Positions 46,447 through 59,145 of a stretch of 64,000 nucleotides of DNA are shown here, one piece after another. This DNA comes from Hedera helix. Lineage: Eukaryota > Streptophyta > Magnoliopsida > Apiales > Araliaceae. A model generated the notes under the pieces. That model did not search any database. It saw only the letters and a program-made list of their open reading frames with translations, and was not told where the DNA came from. The position numbers and the translations under genes are program-made. The number at the start of each line of letters is the position of its first letter. Within the stretch, counting starts at the first letter, position 1. The stretch is from positions 10,219,501-10,283,500 of the forward strand of contig OX359280.1 of assembly GCA_947179155.2 (NCBI GenBank), written 5' to 3'.

Positions 46447-49400
46447 TGTAACGATCCCGAAATTCGTCCAACTTTATTCCCTTAAATTTTGTATTTATTA
46501 TACATTATCTTCATAACGTCCAAATTTTAGTTCGTTAATAAATCTTTAATCACTTTAATTAATTCATTTATTGACATTATCTTCATCAATTACCAAATTT
46601 TCGGTATAATTTTTTTTTCTTTTTCTCAATTCAATCATTGTATTAAATATTTGAATATTTAAAAATTTAACTTCTCGATCCTAGTCCCTGGATCGCAACC
46701 TTCACTTTTCTTTCTGTACAAGTATCGTAAAACTCAACATTTAAATTTTTAATGTTGATTATATCTACACAATTATTCTTTATTCCATAATTCATGATTA
46801 AATATATCTTTCTCTTTATCATAACAACAATCTTGAATCATTACCATATATCATTTAACTTTACTTGTCCAATCTGGATCCAACTTACATTTATATACAA
46901 CACATATATACATCTTTGTCAATTTATCCACATTAAAGTATTATATCGAAAACATAAAACAATTATGTTTATAACCTTCTATAACAAAATTCATTACAAT
47001 CTGATATTTCTGAAATTTGTTTCTTTACCTGCAAAAATTTATATTATACAAGTAATGAGCACAACGGCTTAGCAAGTTCAACAGTTTACACCTTTCATGC
47101 TTCATGTAGTACATAGCATAACATGCTCTCTGTGTGTCATACATCATGTGTTGTGCTTCTACTTAAGCATTATATCTCACATACATTCATATTATAGTAC
47201 AAAGTACACATCGTTGTCATATTATCCACAGATCACATAACACATAATTTGCATGCATTTGAAACAAGAATTTCATATTATAACGGATAAACATTTAACA
47301 TAAGAGTACTGAAGAACTTGTCTGGATTGTGGAATTAATAAATACCCATTCTATAATTCTTTTCTTACAACCCATGATCATAAAATAATCAAATAATAAT
47401 CATTTATCCTCTCATGATATTAATTTAATTAATTAATATCATCTCCGGGTCAATTATCAAATAATATGGTTAATTATGTTAACCTCGTCCCTTAATATAT
47501 TAATTTAACTTAATATAAAACACATACAATGAGGATAACCCGACTTACCGGATAAAATTTAGCATATCTGGTTGTCCAATAATTTTATTTAACCATTTTC
47601 TAAATTGTAACCTTATTAGATTAATATTTAAACATTTAAATATTAATCCCCAATATTTAATATTTTTACAAAAATATTTAATTTAATACCCAAACATCAT
47701 TTCTATATATTTAGTATTTTTTTTATAATTTTATATAATTTATAAATAATTTTTAAACATTTGTTTAATTAAAAATCACTTTCTGGGGGCATTTTGGTAA
47801 TTTCCGCGGCTTTAGGACATAATCGGAATTTCTGGAAAAGCGCAGGGGCATAGCTGTAATTTTGCCGACCCAAGGACACGCTCGGTATTTTCTAAAAAGG
47901 CTAAGGGCACGTTTGTAATTTCATAGCGTACCGTCGATCGCGCATGGCGCGCGGCCCCCCACTGTCGACGCCAAACAGTGTCGTTTCGAGCCACTATTCG
48001 TGACAGCCGCGCATTACGCGGACGACCGAATTTTCGTGCCCCTAAACGACACCGTTTCATCCCTGCGGCTGAAAAATTTTGACCGCGCGCATGGCACGAT
48101 CGTCCCTTACATAATTTCATCTTCTTCCTTCACAAACAGTAGACCACTTTTCATAAATCCTCCATTTTTACACCAAAATTTCACAAAATAATACATCCAA
48201 AAATCATATCATTCATAGATATACATCCATAAATTGTTTAGAATAATTATTCTAATTATTTATAATTTTTCCACAACATTAATTTATCACTAAAAATACA
48301 CAATAAACCAAATAATTAAATTATTACACCTTCCAAATCTTGATTTCTTTCCTTGAAGGCACCAAAAATTTCATCTTCCCTTTCTTGGAAGCCATGGTGG
48401 TTTGGGTGGCAAGGTGGTGGTTTCGGTGGGGAGAAGAAAACATGGAGAGAGTTGTGTTATTTCCATTTTTGTTTTTTTTTTTTTCATTTTCCTTTCCTTT
48501 GCTTTTCCTTTCCTTTTTTTTTTATAACTAAGAAATTTAGTAAATTTTGAAAACCCACACAATTCCACCGCCTCTAGCAAAGTCGGTTACCACAAAATCA
48601 TGCAAAATTAATTATTTTAATACATTACCTAGTTATTTCGTGTAATAAATATTTTATGTAATGTATATAAAATATTTATTTTAATTCACTAAAAATCATA
48701 ATTTGATTTATAAATAATATTTATACCCTTTTCGGGTACTTTATTTGACAAATTTTGTACACGCATATTGACATGCATGTAATTATATGAGGTAATTTAT
48801 ACCTTCAAAATTCATAAAATAATACATATATCATATAAAAATTATTTTTCATGCTTTTTCACTTCGTTACTTGGGCAACATGTTACACTAACATGTTCAC
48901 GTTTCCGAAATATTATCCCTCATAAAAGTCATAATAATTCCATTATACATAAATATGATTTTTAATAAATTAAAACCTTCCTTTTTCCTTATTTATTTTC
49001 CATTTCCTTACTATTTACATTAACTTCTTTATATATAAATTATATAATTTAATTTTATGTAATTTATATATTTACATTCTCCTTCCTTAAATTACTCCAT
49101 AATTATCAATTAATTATATAACCAAAATTATACATTTATTAAGTCTCTCAATAATTTAATCCTCTTATATAAATTATATAATAATTCTTATATAATTTAT
49201 ATAATTATTCTTCCATTACTCTTTTACTTTAATTTCCTTATATAAATTATATACTTTATTAGTATATAATTTATAAAATTACTTCCTCCCCTTAATAATT
49301 TCTAAACTTCCTCTACAATTCTTAATAAAATCTGAAATCAATACATACAATTTCACTAACTCCCTCATTACCTTTTCGTTATTTTTTCGGATTAATTTAA

Positions 49401-49452
49401 TTATTAATCCCTTTATTTTCATAATTAATGAAATTTATAATTATCAACAATT

Positions 49453-49537
<85 letters not shown>

Positions 49538-49841
49538 TCATATATTTCACCTTACCTCGTAACATAATTTCTGTACCTCCACAATAATTTTATTGCACCA
49601 TTATATGTAATTTCTCTGATTCTTAATAAATTATTTTTAAATAATTTATTTTCTTTTCAATTATCTTAATTTAATACCAATTATCATCATCTCTATACAG
49701 ATTTAATTTAATAAATTAAATTCCATCACATATCTTAAATCACAAAAAATATCACAAATAATTTGAACAACCTTGATAATTTTATCAATTAAATTCTTAT
49801 TTAGTTTTTATTAAATAATCCCGAAAATTCAGGTTTTCACA
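46447..49841 (-). repeat. Complete LTR (3' LTR) of the deleted gypsy element
   Basis: 3395 bp, TG...CA. Its right 1 kb (from ACTTGGGCAACATG at 48869) is repeated at 50262 onward. It includes an unusually GC-rich stretch at about 47790-48110 that can be read on the minus strand as a 102-codon frame, probably by chance, and a purine/pyrimidine-rich run near 48460-48530. A (CA)n-(TA)n repeat lies at 49455-49535. Confidence 0.82.
49455..49535. repeat. Compound (CA)n-(TA)n microsatellite
   Basis: CA first (to about 49502), then TA. In the truncated second LTR the corresponding place (55032-55114) has TA first, then CA. Confidence 0.95.
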
Positions 49842-49854
49842 TTCTTCCCCCCTT
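49842..49854 (-). other. Polypurine tract of the deleted gypsy element
   Basis: Minus strand AAGGGGGGAAGAA directly next to the LTR end. Confidence 0.8.
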
Positions 49855-50261
49855 AATCGGATTCCGTTCTCGAAATCATAATTACCGTAATAATCATACG
49901 TATTCTATTTATAGCACCTTGCTATACCTTTATCTTGATGAATAACAACTAACTCACTAATAACCGTAACTTACCTCTTTAATATCCATAATTCACATCT
50001 TTAATGGATGATATCATAATGATCCTAACAGTCAGCATACTCAACTCTTAATTCAATTTACAATTTCTTTGATTTCTCATTCTCTGAAAATTTCTTTTCT
50101 TTAATCACACTTATCCTTATTCAATCAACTTATTTCATACCTTCTATTACACCTCATTTATATTCTGTACATTCATCCTTCTCTTTTTAATTCATATCCA
50201 TAATTCTGCTTCACATTCCATAAATCATTCATTAATACTTTTATCATTCAACACTAGGTTT
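49855..50261 (-). other. Residual internal sequence of the deleted gypsy element
   Basis: About 0.4 kb between the polypurine tract and the truncated LTR. It would be the 3' untranslated end of the element. No protein motif is visible on either strand. Confidence 0.5.
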
Positions 50262-51486
50262 TACTTGGACAACATGTTACACTAACATGTTCACGTTTCC
50301 GAAATATTATCCCTCATAAAAGTCATAATAATTCCATTATACATAAATATGATTTTTAATAAATTAAAACCTTCCTTTTTCCTTATTTATTTTCCATTTT
50401 CTTACTATTTACATTAACTTCTTTATATATAAATTATATAATTTAATTTTATATAATTTATATATTTACATTCTCCTTCCTTAAATAATTTCTTAAATTA
50501 CTCCATAATTATCAATTTATTATATAACCAAAATTATACATTTATTAAGTGTGACGACCCCAAATCCGGGTTACTTTAACCTCGGATCCGGTTCAACACT
50601 AGTACTACATTTTCCTTATTGTTCATGAATTACAAGAATATTATAATTGCTAAATAATCATTTATTTACAATTTTACAACATCTCTTTCTATTCCAAAAT
50701 CGAAATCTTTATACATTCCTAGTATGTCTCAATATCATACATGATACGACATTCTATTACAATCAAATTGAGTATTTAACACTCATATAATATACCAACT
50801 AAGTATTATACTACACAATCATTTACCTGTCCAATTCGGACTGATATCTACAATAGACATTTAGATATTTAGTGAAAGTAATATGCTTTCCTGTTCCTTG
50901 ATCTTTATCGAGAACTTCAACTAACTTGCACTATCTGAAAATATTTGTTTTAAGCAAGAGTGAGCACGACGGCTCAGCAAGTTTAACAATTACACATAAC
51001 ACATTTCATGCTTCACATATAATACATTCACTACCATTTATACTTACGTCATGTTTTTCATGCATTTGAGTTTATGTCATACTGCTCATGCATCACATAT
51101 AACATCTAGCATTTCATGCTTTATACTTACACATATTTTACATGTAGACATGCATCATACTTTTCACATATCACATTTACCATTAATATATTTTCATGTT
51201 AATAATTTAACATCACATTATAGCATGTTAAAGCACTAGGAGCAAGTTCTGAAAAACTTGTCTGGTCGCTTCTACCATTTACGCCTATTTGCGTCATTTG
51301 CTCAACCTACAATTTATATAACAAATTGACATAATCATTAGCTACCAGGACTTTTAATTAGTCTTAACTTAAGACCTTAACTTCAAATTATTAACTCTTT
51401 AGTTGTCCGATAAACGAACCCTTAAATTCTGGACAAAAATCCTAGCCCAACAAACCTAGTTGAACATGTCGGTAAACTTAACCAAC

Positions 51487-52070
51487 TTATTAATATTATT
51501 AATTATTTAATAATATTTTAATTCCTTATTAATATTATTAACCATTTAATAATATTTTAATCACTTATTAATATTATTAACTATTTAATAATATTTTACT
51601 CACTTATTAATATTATTAATCATTTAATAATATTTTAATCACTCATTAATATTATTAACCATTTAATAATATTTTAACCACTCATTAATATTATTAACCA
51701 TTTAATAATATTTTAACCACTCATTAATATTATTAACCATTTAATAATATTTTAATCACTCATTAATATTATTAACCATTTAATAATATTTTAATCACTC
51801 ATTAATATTATTAACAATTTAATAATATTTTAATCACTTATTAATATTATTAACCATTTAATAATATTTTAATCACTTATTAATATTATTAATCATTTAA
51901 TAATATTTTAACCACTTATTAATATTATTAACCATTTAATAATATTTTAATCTCTTATTAATATTATTAACCATGTAATGATATTTTAATCATTTATAAA
52001 TGTTATTCATCATTCAATAACTTTTTAATCATATACTAATATTATTGATCATTTGATAATATTTTAATAA
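51487..52070. repeat. 39-bp palindromic AT minisatellite (second solo LTR)
   Basis: About fifteen units of the array described at 7541-8165, with slightly more uniform units here (most read AACCATTTAATAATATTTTA). Array length differs between the two LTRs. Confidence 0.9.
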
Positions 52071-53307
52071 TTTTCAAATAATACCAATAGTTAACTTTTT
52101 AATTGTGTTAACTTTAGTCTTTATTTTAAACATTTAGTTACCAATTAATGATTAATGGATTTCATATATATTGGTTTAATAACCAAACACATTCATTTTA
52201 CACTTATTTCAACTTAATTTTTCAAAGAAAACTCGATCTGGAGCACCAAAAATCTGCTTAGCAGATTGTTTTGACGCAGCTGCGTCAGTCCTGACGCGGC
52301 TGCGTCAGCCATTTTGTCCGAAAGTCAATTGTTTGACTGTTCGACCCTCCGACGCTCCGACAGCCATAACTTCTTCATTTTAAAACATTTTGGGGTGATT
52401 CTTGAGTCCATTCTCATTAGAATTTCCTCTTCTACAATTTCTCTTCATATCACAAATCCAAATTCCGAACGGAACTAGGCTAAAAATGGCTCACAATGCA
52501 ACCTAGGGTTTTAAAATCAACATCCTTTGTGATAAAAGCCATAACTTCTTTGTTTTTTCATCTTTTTGTGAGATTCAAGTTGTGTTGGCTTTATAACTCA
52601 CTCATAAAACTTTATAGCCATATTAATCAAGTATTTAACTTGTACAATTCGAAATGACACAAAATATAGCTCATAGCTACTTAGGGTTTTACCGGTAAAA
52701 CTTTATATAGCGTTTTCTTTAATTTATATGTACACCACCCATACCAAATCATGTTATAAACCCATCAAACTATGAATATACATATATTACATAGCTAAAA
52801 ACTTCTAGAACAACAAAATGAGTTTTGATCGGTTAAAAATATATTTTAACCGTTTAAAACTTATTTAAACAACAAAAATAAAATTAAAAAGGTTTAGAGT
52901 ACTTTTTAACCTCTTAGACATGGATGATCTTCTTCCTCTTGATATGAGTTAAGCTTGTGACTTCCTCTTTTCTCTTCTCTAGCACTTGTCCTTGGTGGAT
53001 CATCAATCTCACAAAGTTTGCTTGCTTTTCTCTCAAAGAGCTCTCTCTTTTCTCTCTAGAAATTCTAGACAAATGGCTAACCAACACAATGAATTGGTGA
53101 AGCACTATATTTATAGTACTTCCTTAATCTCCATCAACTCCTACTAATCAACCAACACTTGGGCATTTAAGGCTTAAACTCATGCTTACTATAGCTTGGA
53201 TGGACAAGGTGATTGACAAGGATGAATGACTCCTATCAAGGTTGCTTGTAAGCAACTTTTGGAGTGTAAAATAAGCCACATGAAGCCACACTCCACATTT
53301 CCATGTG

Positions 53308-53324
53308 CCCCCCCCCCCCCCCCC
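53308..53324. repeat. Poly-C tract
   Basis: Seventeen C residues in the solo LTR where the related LTR at about 9551-9556 has only GGGCCCC; a local expansion or sequencing-sensitive run. Confidence 0.85.
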
Positions 53325-55027
53325 AACCCCAAAATTCGGGATTTTGCATTTTATTACACCAATTTAGCTTTATTTTTATATCCTATATCATTATATAAGT
53401 ATCCATATATATACGCACCAATGTATATATATTGACCACCACTTTGACTACCATTTGGGGTCCACATTGGACTCTAGGATTTATTATATTGGGTTCCTCC
53501 AATTAAATTTGTTTGAGCTCAATTTATTTACTACATTGGGCTAATATTAAATACCTTATGTTACCTTTAATTAAAACAAGCATTGAGCTTGGTTAATTAT
53601 TACATAAATCAATGTTCAAATTAAATTATATGGACTACTAGGTTAATTAATTTAACTTAGTTTAATACATCAATTGGACTTATAATATAAACCAATTAGA
53701 CTTACTTTTAATTATCCTACCACATTGGGTTACATAATTAACTCACCCATAGTTAATTCTCAACACTACCTTCATTCCTCTATCAATTAACCAATGTTTG
53801 GTTAATTCTCTCTCTTGTCTATCAACTAGGGTTATTCAATTAACCCTACATTAGTTAATTTTCTACACTCAATCAATACTTGAAAAATATTCTCCCAACA
53901 CATTGACCATCATTTGACTTTAATGTGTTTGGGCTACATGGATTACTTTGTATTGGGCTCTCTTATTTAATTACTTGGGCTACCCAACACAACTCACATA
54001 TTATATATAACCTGGGCTTGGTAATTAATTTAATTGAACTTCCACACCATTATATACCATACTTTCAAATATTATTTAATTGGACTTATATTAATTACCT
54101 CTTGGACTATATCATAACTTAACATTTGAGCTTATTATTTATTTACCCACATTCATGCAAGTATTCCCATATTGGGCTTGTATTAAATCCATTAATGGAC
54201 TCTATATAACAACTAAATAATTAAGTTAATTACTTAATTAATTATCTTCTTAATATTGTCATTCTAGGCAATATTCCACTTCTCTACTTGCTAATCTTAG
54301 TTTTAATTCATGACTCATATAATTAATTCAATTAATTATATTACATGACTTTCCTTTTTAATCCATATTTAAACTAATTAATTTATTAGTTTTATTGAGT
54401 ATTTAATTTACTTCACACATCATCTTGTTTGACTAACAAACTCAACTCTAGGTATATATATATATAAATATATTCACCTTCACTTCTCAGTTGAATTTAT
54501 TTCCTTAATAAATTCTCTACATGCATCATTACAATATTCCCACATTTAATTTCTAACAAATAAATTATGTTAAAAAAAATATTTACCCATTTTCTACACA
54601 TCTTACTTCTCAAATTCTAGGTTTTAAACCTGAACCTTTAATAAAATCAATTAAGATATTATTTAAAATCTTGAAAATATCTGGGATATTACATTAAGTC
54701 TCTCAATAATTTAATCCTCTTATATAAATTATATAATAATTCTTATATAATTTATATAATTATTCTTCCATTACTCTTTTACTTTAATTTCCTTATATAA
54801 AATATATACTTTATTAGTATATAATTTATAAAATTACTTCCTCCCCTTAATAATTTCTAAACTTCCTCCACAATTCTTCATAAAATCTGAAATCAATACA
54901 TACAATTTCACTAACTCCCTCATTACCTTTTCATTATTTTTCCGGATTAATTTAATTATTAATCCCTTTATTTCCATAATTAATGAAATTTATAATTATC
55001 AACAATTAAACACAAACACATGTACAT

Positions 55028-55031
<4 letters not shown>

Positions 55032-55114
<83 letters not shown>
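55032..55114. repeat. Compound (TA)n-(CA)n microsatellite
   Basis: TA to about 55081, then CA; order opposite to the repeat at 49455-49535 in the sister LTR. Confidence 0.95.
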
Positions 55115-55117
<3 letters not shown>

Positions 55118-55426
55118 CTAATTCATATATTTCACCTTACCTCGTAACATAATTTTTGTACCTCCACAATAATTTTATTGCACCATTATATGTAATTTCT
55201 CTCATTCTTGATAAATTGTTTTTAAATAATTTATTTACTTTACAATTATCTTAATTTAATACCAATTATCATCATCTCTGTACAGATTTAATTTAATAAA
55301 TTAAATCCCACCACATATCTTAAATCACATAAAATATGACAAATAATTTGAACAACCTTGATAATTTTATCAATTAAATTCTTATTTAGTTTTTATTAGA
55401 TAATCCCGAAAATTCGGGTTCTCACA

Positions 55427-56195
55427 AATTAATTCAAGTATATTGATGTGTCTTCGGGATGCACGATATTTAAATTATGTACCGAGCATTTTAAGCATGA
55501 TGGAGTCTAGTCTGCATAATGGACCCGTCCATTTCAATTGTTTTTCAGACTTTACATTAAGTCTAAGTGACCCATATTATTTAAAAATATTAACTTTAAA
55601 TATCAAAACAGCTGGAGAAATCATTCAAATAATTGAGGGATCTCAAGCTTTTACTTTGATATTTAGAATTTATTATAAAACAATGAAAACAAATTTAAAT
55701 GTAAAAGTCTTAAAGATAAAACTGTTTTAATTCAGAGTAGTACTAGTGATATTAATGTCCAAGTCCCAAAAACTATTCTTTGGAAAGATATAAATCTCTC
55801 TAGACAATGGATATTAGAAAATGAAATACCGTATAAACTAGTTAATAGTAACATAATGAATTTAAAAAATGTTAAACAATAGTTAGATGGAACGGTCATA
55901 ATAAGCTTTGATGATTCAAGGCTTAAAAGATCTTTAATAATTGAAGATATTACTAGTACTAAAACATCTTCTAGAAAAGATTCAGAGTTATTAAGCAAAA
56001 TTACACTTCAAAATATTAAGTTAAAAAGAATTATTAATGAAGGTCAAACTAGTCAATCTTATTATAATAATGAATCGGTTAGTCAAGATGAAGATGATGA
56101 ACAACAGTTATCTCCTACCAAGTCAGATTTTGAAACAAAACCAGTTCACCACCAACTTAGAGTTATACAAAAAGACTTTAAAATTAAATAAAAAA
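55427..56195 (+). pseudogene. Caulimovirid movement protein, main part (plus copy)
   Basis: Continues the sequence interrupted at 46446. The frame 55443-55730 has DARYLNYVPSILSMMESSL, the GPVHFNCFSDFTLSLSD block and LTLNIKTAGEIIQIIEGSQA, the core of a 30K-type movement protein of caulimovirids, which would act at plasmodesmata. After a frameshift near 55715 it goes on with VPKTILWKDINLSRQW and an acidic tail, with a TAG near 55880. The minus copy of the locus gives the same protein with fewer breaks. Not functional. Confidence 0.85.
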
Positions 56196-57555
56196 AATTA
56201 ACTAATAATTTTAATTCAAAAGAAAATAAAAATAAAAGACATTAATTTTGTGAAAACCATAATGAAATTGATAGAGAAAAAATAGTTAAAAAATGAAAAA
56301 AAAATTATTTTTAAAGAAAATATGAATATTAGTTTTTATACCTGGTATGAAAAATATTATGGTAAATATAATGTAATTACTAAAAGCTAATAGGTAAAAG
56401 AAGATAAGTCAAAAAATTCTTCTAGTCATTCACCTTTGGAAATAGTTATTCTACCAGTTAAAAACACATCTGTTGTTATAAGTCCTTTTAAAATTCCAGA
56501 TGGTAATAATGATGATAAAAAAATAATTAAACAAAATAATTTTACTAACCAGTACTTGGTAACACTAGGTAAACAATTAGATAAAATTGAAGAAAAATTT
56601 AAAGATAAAGCTCTCAGTCATGATCACAATGATAAGATTGAAAAACCTTTGTTAAACCTACCTCAAAATAGGCAAGGTCTAGGAATACCCAGTACTGATA
56701 AAAAAATAGTTAAAACATTAGATAAATTATTTTAAAAATTAGATAAACGTGAACCTAGTGACACTAAGACTCTAACTGTCATTGAAAAATATGATAGTTA
56801 AAGAGAAAATTCTAATAGTAGTGAATTAGATACTAACAACTCTACTATTCAAGAAATTAAGAAACAATTTAGAAAATTAACTTTTAAAAATTCAACTATT
56901 ACTAATCAAACAAAAATTTGGTATTCTAAACTAACCCCTCCAGACTTATAGTTTGAAGAAAATAATTTAGATAATCAATTTTCTGTTTCTGCTAATAAAA
57001 TTTATGAATGAAATATAGATGGCCCTAGTAAACAAGAATTATTAAATAAATTAAATCACATGTTCATGGTAGCTAATAGTTATTTAACTACTTTTCACTA
57101 TTTAGAACAGCTTAAGATTGTTGAACTATTGGCTAGTAGATTCACTAGTATTCTTAGATCTTGGTGGGAAAAATACCTTACTGAAGAATTTAAATATTGT
57201 ATTATTAATGCAGTTCAATGTGATAATGAATGTAACCCTATACTTTATGAAACCCTTGGTTTAGGTCCCCGTGATAAAGTTAATACCTAAATTTACACAA
57301 TAATAAAATATTTTATTGGTACTCCTAGTAATATAACTGATAGGATCCATGATCAGTTAAGTAACCTTACTTGTCCCACTTTAAGTGACTTTAAATGGTA
57401 TAAAGATGTTTTAACTTCTAGAGTTATGATGCGTGATGATAGTAATAAAACTTTCTAGAAAGAAAAATTTGTAAATGGATTACCCAATTTATTTGTACAT
57501 AAAATTCGTGAAGAATTAAATAAAAACTTAGATTTTATTGATTACGATAATTTAA
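56196..57555 (+). pseudogene. Caulimovirid spacer and coat protein core (plus copy)
   Basis: The frame 56436-56735 is hydrophilic and Lys-rich (YLVTLGKQLDKIEEKFKD) and probably belongs to the linker after the movement protein. From about 56900 a coat-protein-like part follows: KIWYSKLTPPDL, LASRFTSILRSWWEKYLTEE at 57060-57290, and then DFKWYKDVLTSRVMMRDD. It would form the capsid. Numerous stops break it (near 56949, 57009, 57289 and 57459). The whole segment is absent from the minus copy, which has an in-frame deletion here. Confidence 0.78.
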
Positions 57556-58068
57556 CCTATGGTGATATAATTAGTCAAATTCAGAAAACATTTATTAAAA
57601 TGTGTATTGATTTTAAGATTAGTAAACAGGCTAATAAAGACAAAAATAAAGCTAAATACGAATTATGATCTTTTTGTGAATGATATGATTTACCCCCTAT
57701 TGCTCTTTCTAGAAAAAGAAACCACCATAAAAGCGATAAAAAACATAAATTCAGAAAACATAGAAAAAATAGTAACAAAGAAAGTTATTATAAGAAGTCA
57801 CCTAAAAATACAAATTATAAAAAAGCCTTATAAAAAAAGTCACAAAAGATTTGATAAGAGTAAAGTGATTTGTCATAATTGTGGTAAACTAGGTCATTAT
57901 AAAAACGAATGTAAAGTTAAAGAAAAATTAAAACAATTAAAATATCCGAAGAAGATAGTAATCAAATAATTGAGTTAATAAAAATAGAGAATGATTCTAG
58001 TAGTAATGAATATGAAAATATTTATTCTCAATCCTCTAGTAACTTAGATAACACTTTCACGTCAGAAA
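57556..58068 (+). pseudogene. Caulimovirid coat protein C terminus with zinc knuckle (plus copy)
   Basis: Encodes a basic region and a CCHC knuckle CHNCGKLGHYKNEC (57871-57912), the nucleic-acid-binding end of the coat protein. A TGA near 57666 and a frameshift separate the parts that form a single frame in the minus copy (60504-60910). A Glu/Ser-rich stretch follows. Confidence 0.85.
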
Positions 58069-58500
58069 GTGAATTTAGTTAAAAACCCTAAAGTAACCTT
58101 AAGATGTATTGATACTTGTTATAATAAAACTCAAGATGTTTTGAGTAAACACGAGGAAGAGCAAAGTCTATTAATTGATTTAATTAATAAAATATCTGAT
58201 CCTCAGTTAAAAATACAATATACTAAACAACTAAAAAATCTTTTTAATAAAGATACTCCAACTAACGAATTAAATAAATTAAAAGAAAAATCTATTTTTA
58301 ATATTAATAAAATTTTAGAAAGATTGAAAAATTCTGTAAAAGAGATAACTTTACCTGAATTAAATCAAGAAGTTAATAACTTAAAACGAGAAACTTTTAA
58401 ATTAAAATCAGAAATCCTTGAATTAAGAAATAAAATTAATAAGCTTAAAGAAAAAGATACATTGTTAGTTAATAGCTCCTCGGATAGTGAGGATACATAA
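58069..58500 (+). pseudogene. Viral coiled-coil segment (plus copy)
   Basis: A 143-codon frame rich in Leu, Lys, Glu and Asn, with heptad-like spacing in LKRETFKLKSEILELRNKIN and ending in a Ser/Asp tail. It lies between the zinc knuckle and the protease. Its role is not known; a coiled coil suggests self-association. The frame is surprisingly intact compared with its neighbours. Its first two fifths are also present in the minus copy (60180-60430). Confidence 0.65.
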
Positions 58501-58589
58501 GAAGTTAAAACTTTTAAAGTTAATAACTCAAATAGTGATAATGAAACCCTTAGTCAACAATGATTGTCTTTAAAGATATTAAAATTTCT

Positions 58590-59145
58590 TACCATTCAAA
58601 AATGATATATTAAAGTTACTATAATTATTAACAAAATATTCACTTTAAAAATTCCAACCATAATTAATACTGGTGCTGACTTGAATTGTATTCAAAAAGG
58701 TCTAATCCCAACTAGTTATTATGTAAAAACTATTGAAAAAATGACTTCAACTAATGTAAGTAAAATAGATATAAATTATAAATTACCTAAAACTCATATC
58801 TGTCAAAATAATGTTTGTTTTGAAATATCTTTTGTTTTAATAAGAAACATGACATATAAGATTATTTTAGGATTACCATTTATGTATTTGTTATACCATT
58901 TTACTACTAATACAAATGGTTTAACTAGTAAACACTTAAGTCAAGAGGTAATATTTTCATTTATTAATAAACCTAAAAATAAAGATTTAATGTTTATTCA
59001 AGATAAGTCAATTTTCAAAAGTTTAAATATCTTAAATAATAAGATAAATCATTCAAGATACCTAAAAGATGAAATTAGGTATAAAATGATTAAAGAATAG
59101 TTACAAAATAATAATATTCAAAAGTCAATAAAAGATTTTCATGAC
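58590..59145 (+). pseudogene. Caulimovirid aspartic protease (plus copy), active site altered
   Basis: Encodes IPTIINTGADLNCIQ, then IILGLPFMYLLYHF, the two hallmark blocks of the retroviral-type protease that would cut the polyprotein. The expected first Asp of the Asp-Thr-Gly triad is Asn (codon AAT near 58666), so the enzyme could not work. The rest of the frame (58681-59100) is open to a TAG before the reverse transcriptase. Confidence 0.78.

Larger units (their letters stand above)
50550..54693 (-). mobile_element. Solo LTR (4.14 kb), same family as 6398-10851
   Basis: Begins TGTGACGACCCC, ends GGGATATTACA, flanked by TTAAG at 50545-50549 and 54694-54698. Closely related to the solo LTR at 6398-10851 but shorter in several AT-rich parts. 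It contains the same minisatellite (51487-52070), a poly-C run (53308-53324) and a TATA box on the minus strand (53104-53117). The intact sequence ACATTTATTAAGTCTCTC at 49131-49149 in the neighbouring LTR shows the empty site. Confidence 0.93.
46447..55426 (-). mobile_element. Internally deleted gypsy element inside the viral locus
   Basis: Begins TGTAACGATCCCG, ends CGGGTTCTCACA, and is flanked by AATTA at 46442-46446 and 55427-55431. Viral sequence reads on across it. It consists of a full LTR (46447-49841), a polypurine tract (49842-49854), about 0.4 kb of internal sequence and a second LTR lacking its first 2.4 kb (50262-55426). That second LTR holds a solo LTR of another family. The polypurine tract next to the left LTR shows minus-strand orientation. 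Gag, pol and primer site are all gone, so this is a deletion derivative. Confidence 0.88.
50262..55426 (-). repeat. Truncated second LTR, split by a solo LTR
   Basis: Matches 48868-49841: ACTTGGACAACATGTTACAC at the start, then through 50549, resuming after the solo LTR at 54694 (TTAAGTCTCTCAATAATTT) to TTCTCACA at 55426. It lacks the first 2.4 kb of the LTR, so the deletion took the primer-site side of the element together with most of the body. Confidence 0.82.

Noticed and set aside
47812..48191. GC-rich frame of 102 codons (minus) and a 63-codon frame (plus)
   Set aside because: Lies within the LTR of the deleted gypsy element; Arg-rich text without any known motif, most likely a chance opening in a GC-rich stretch.
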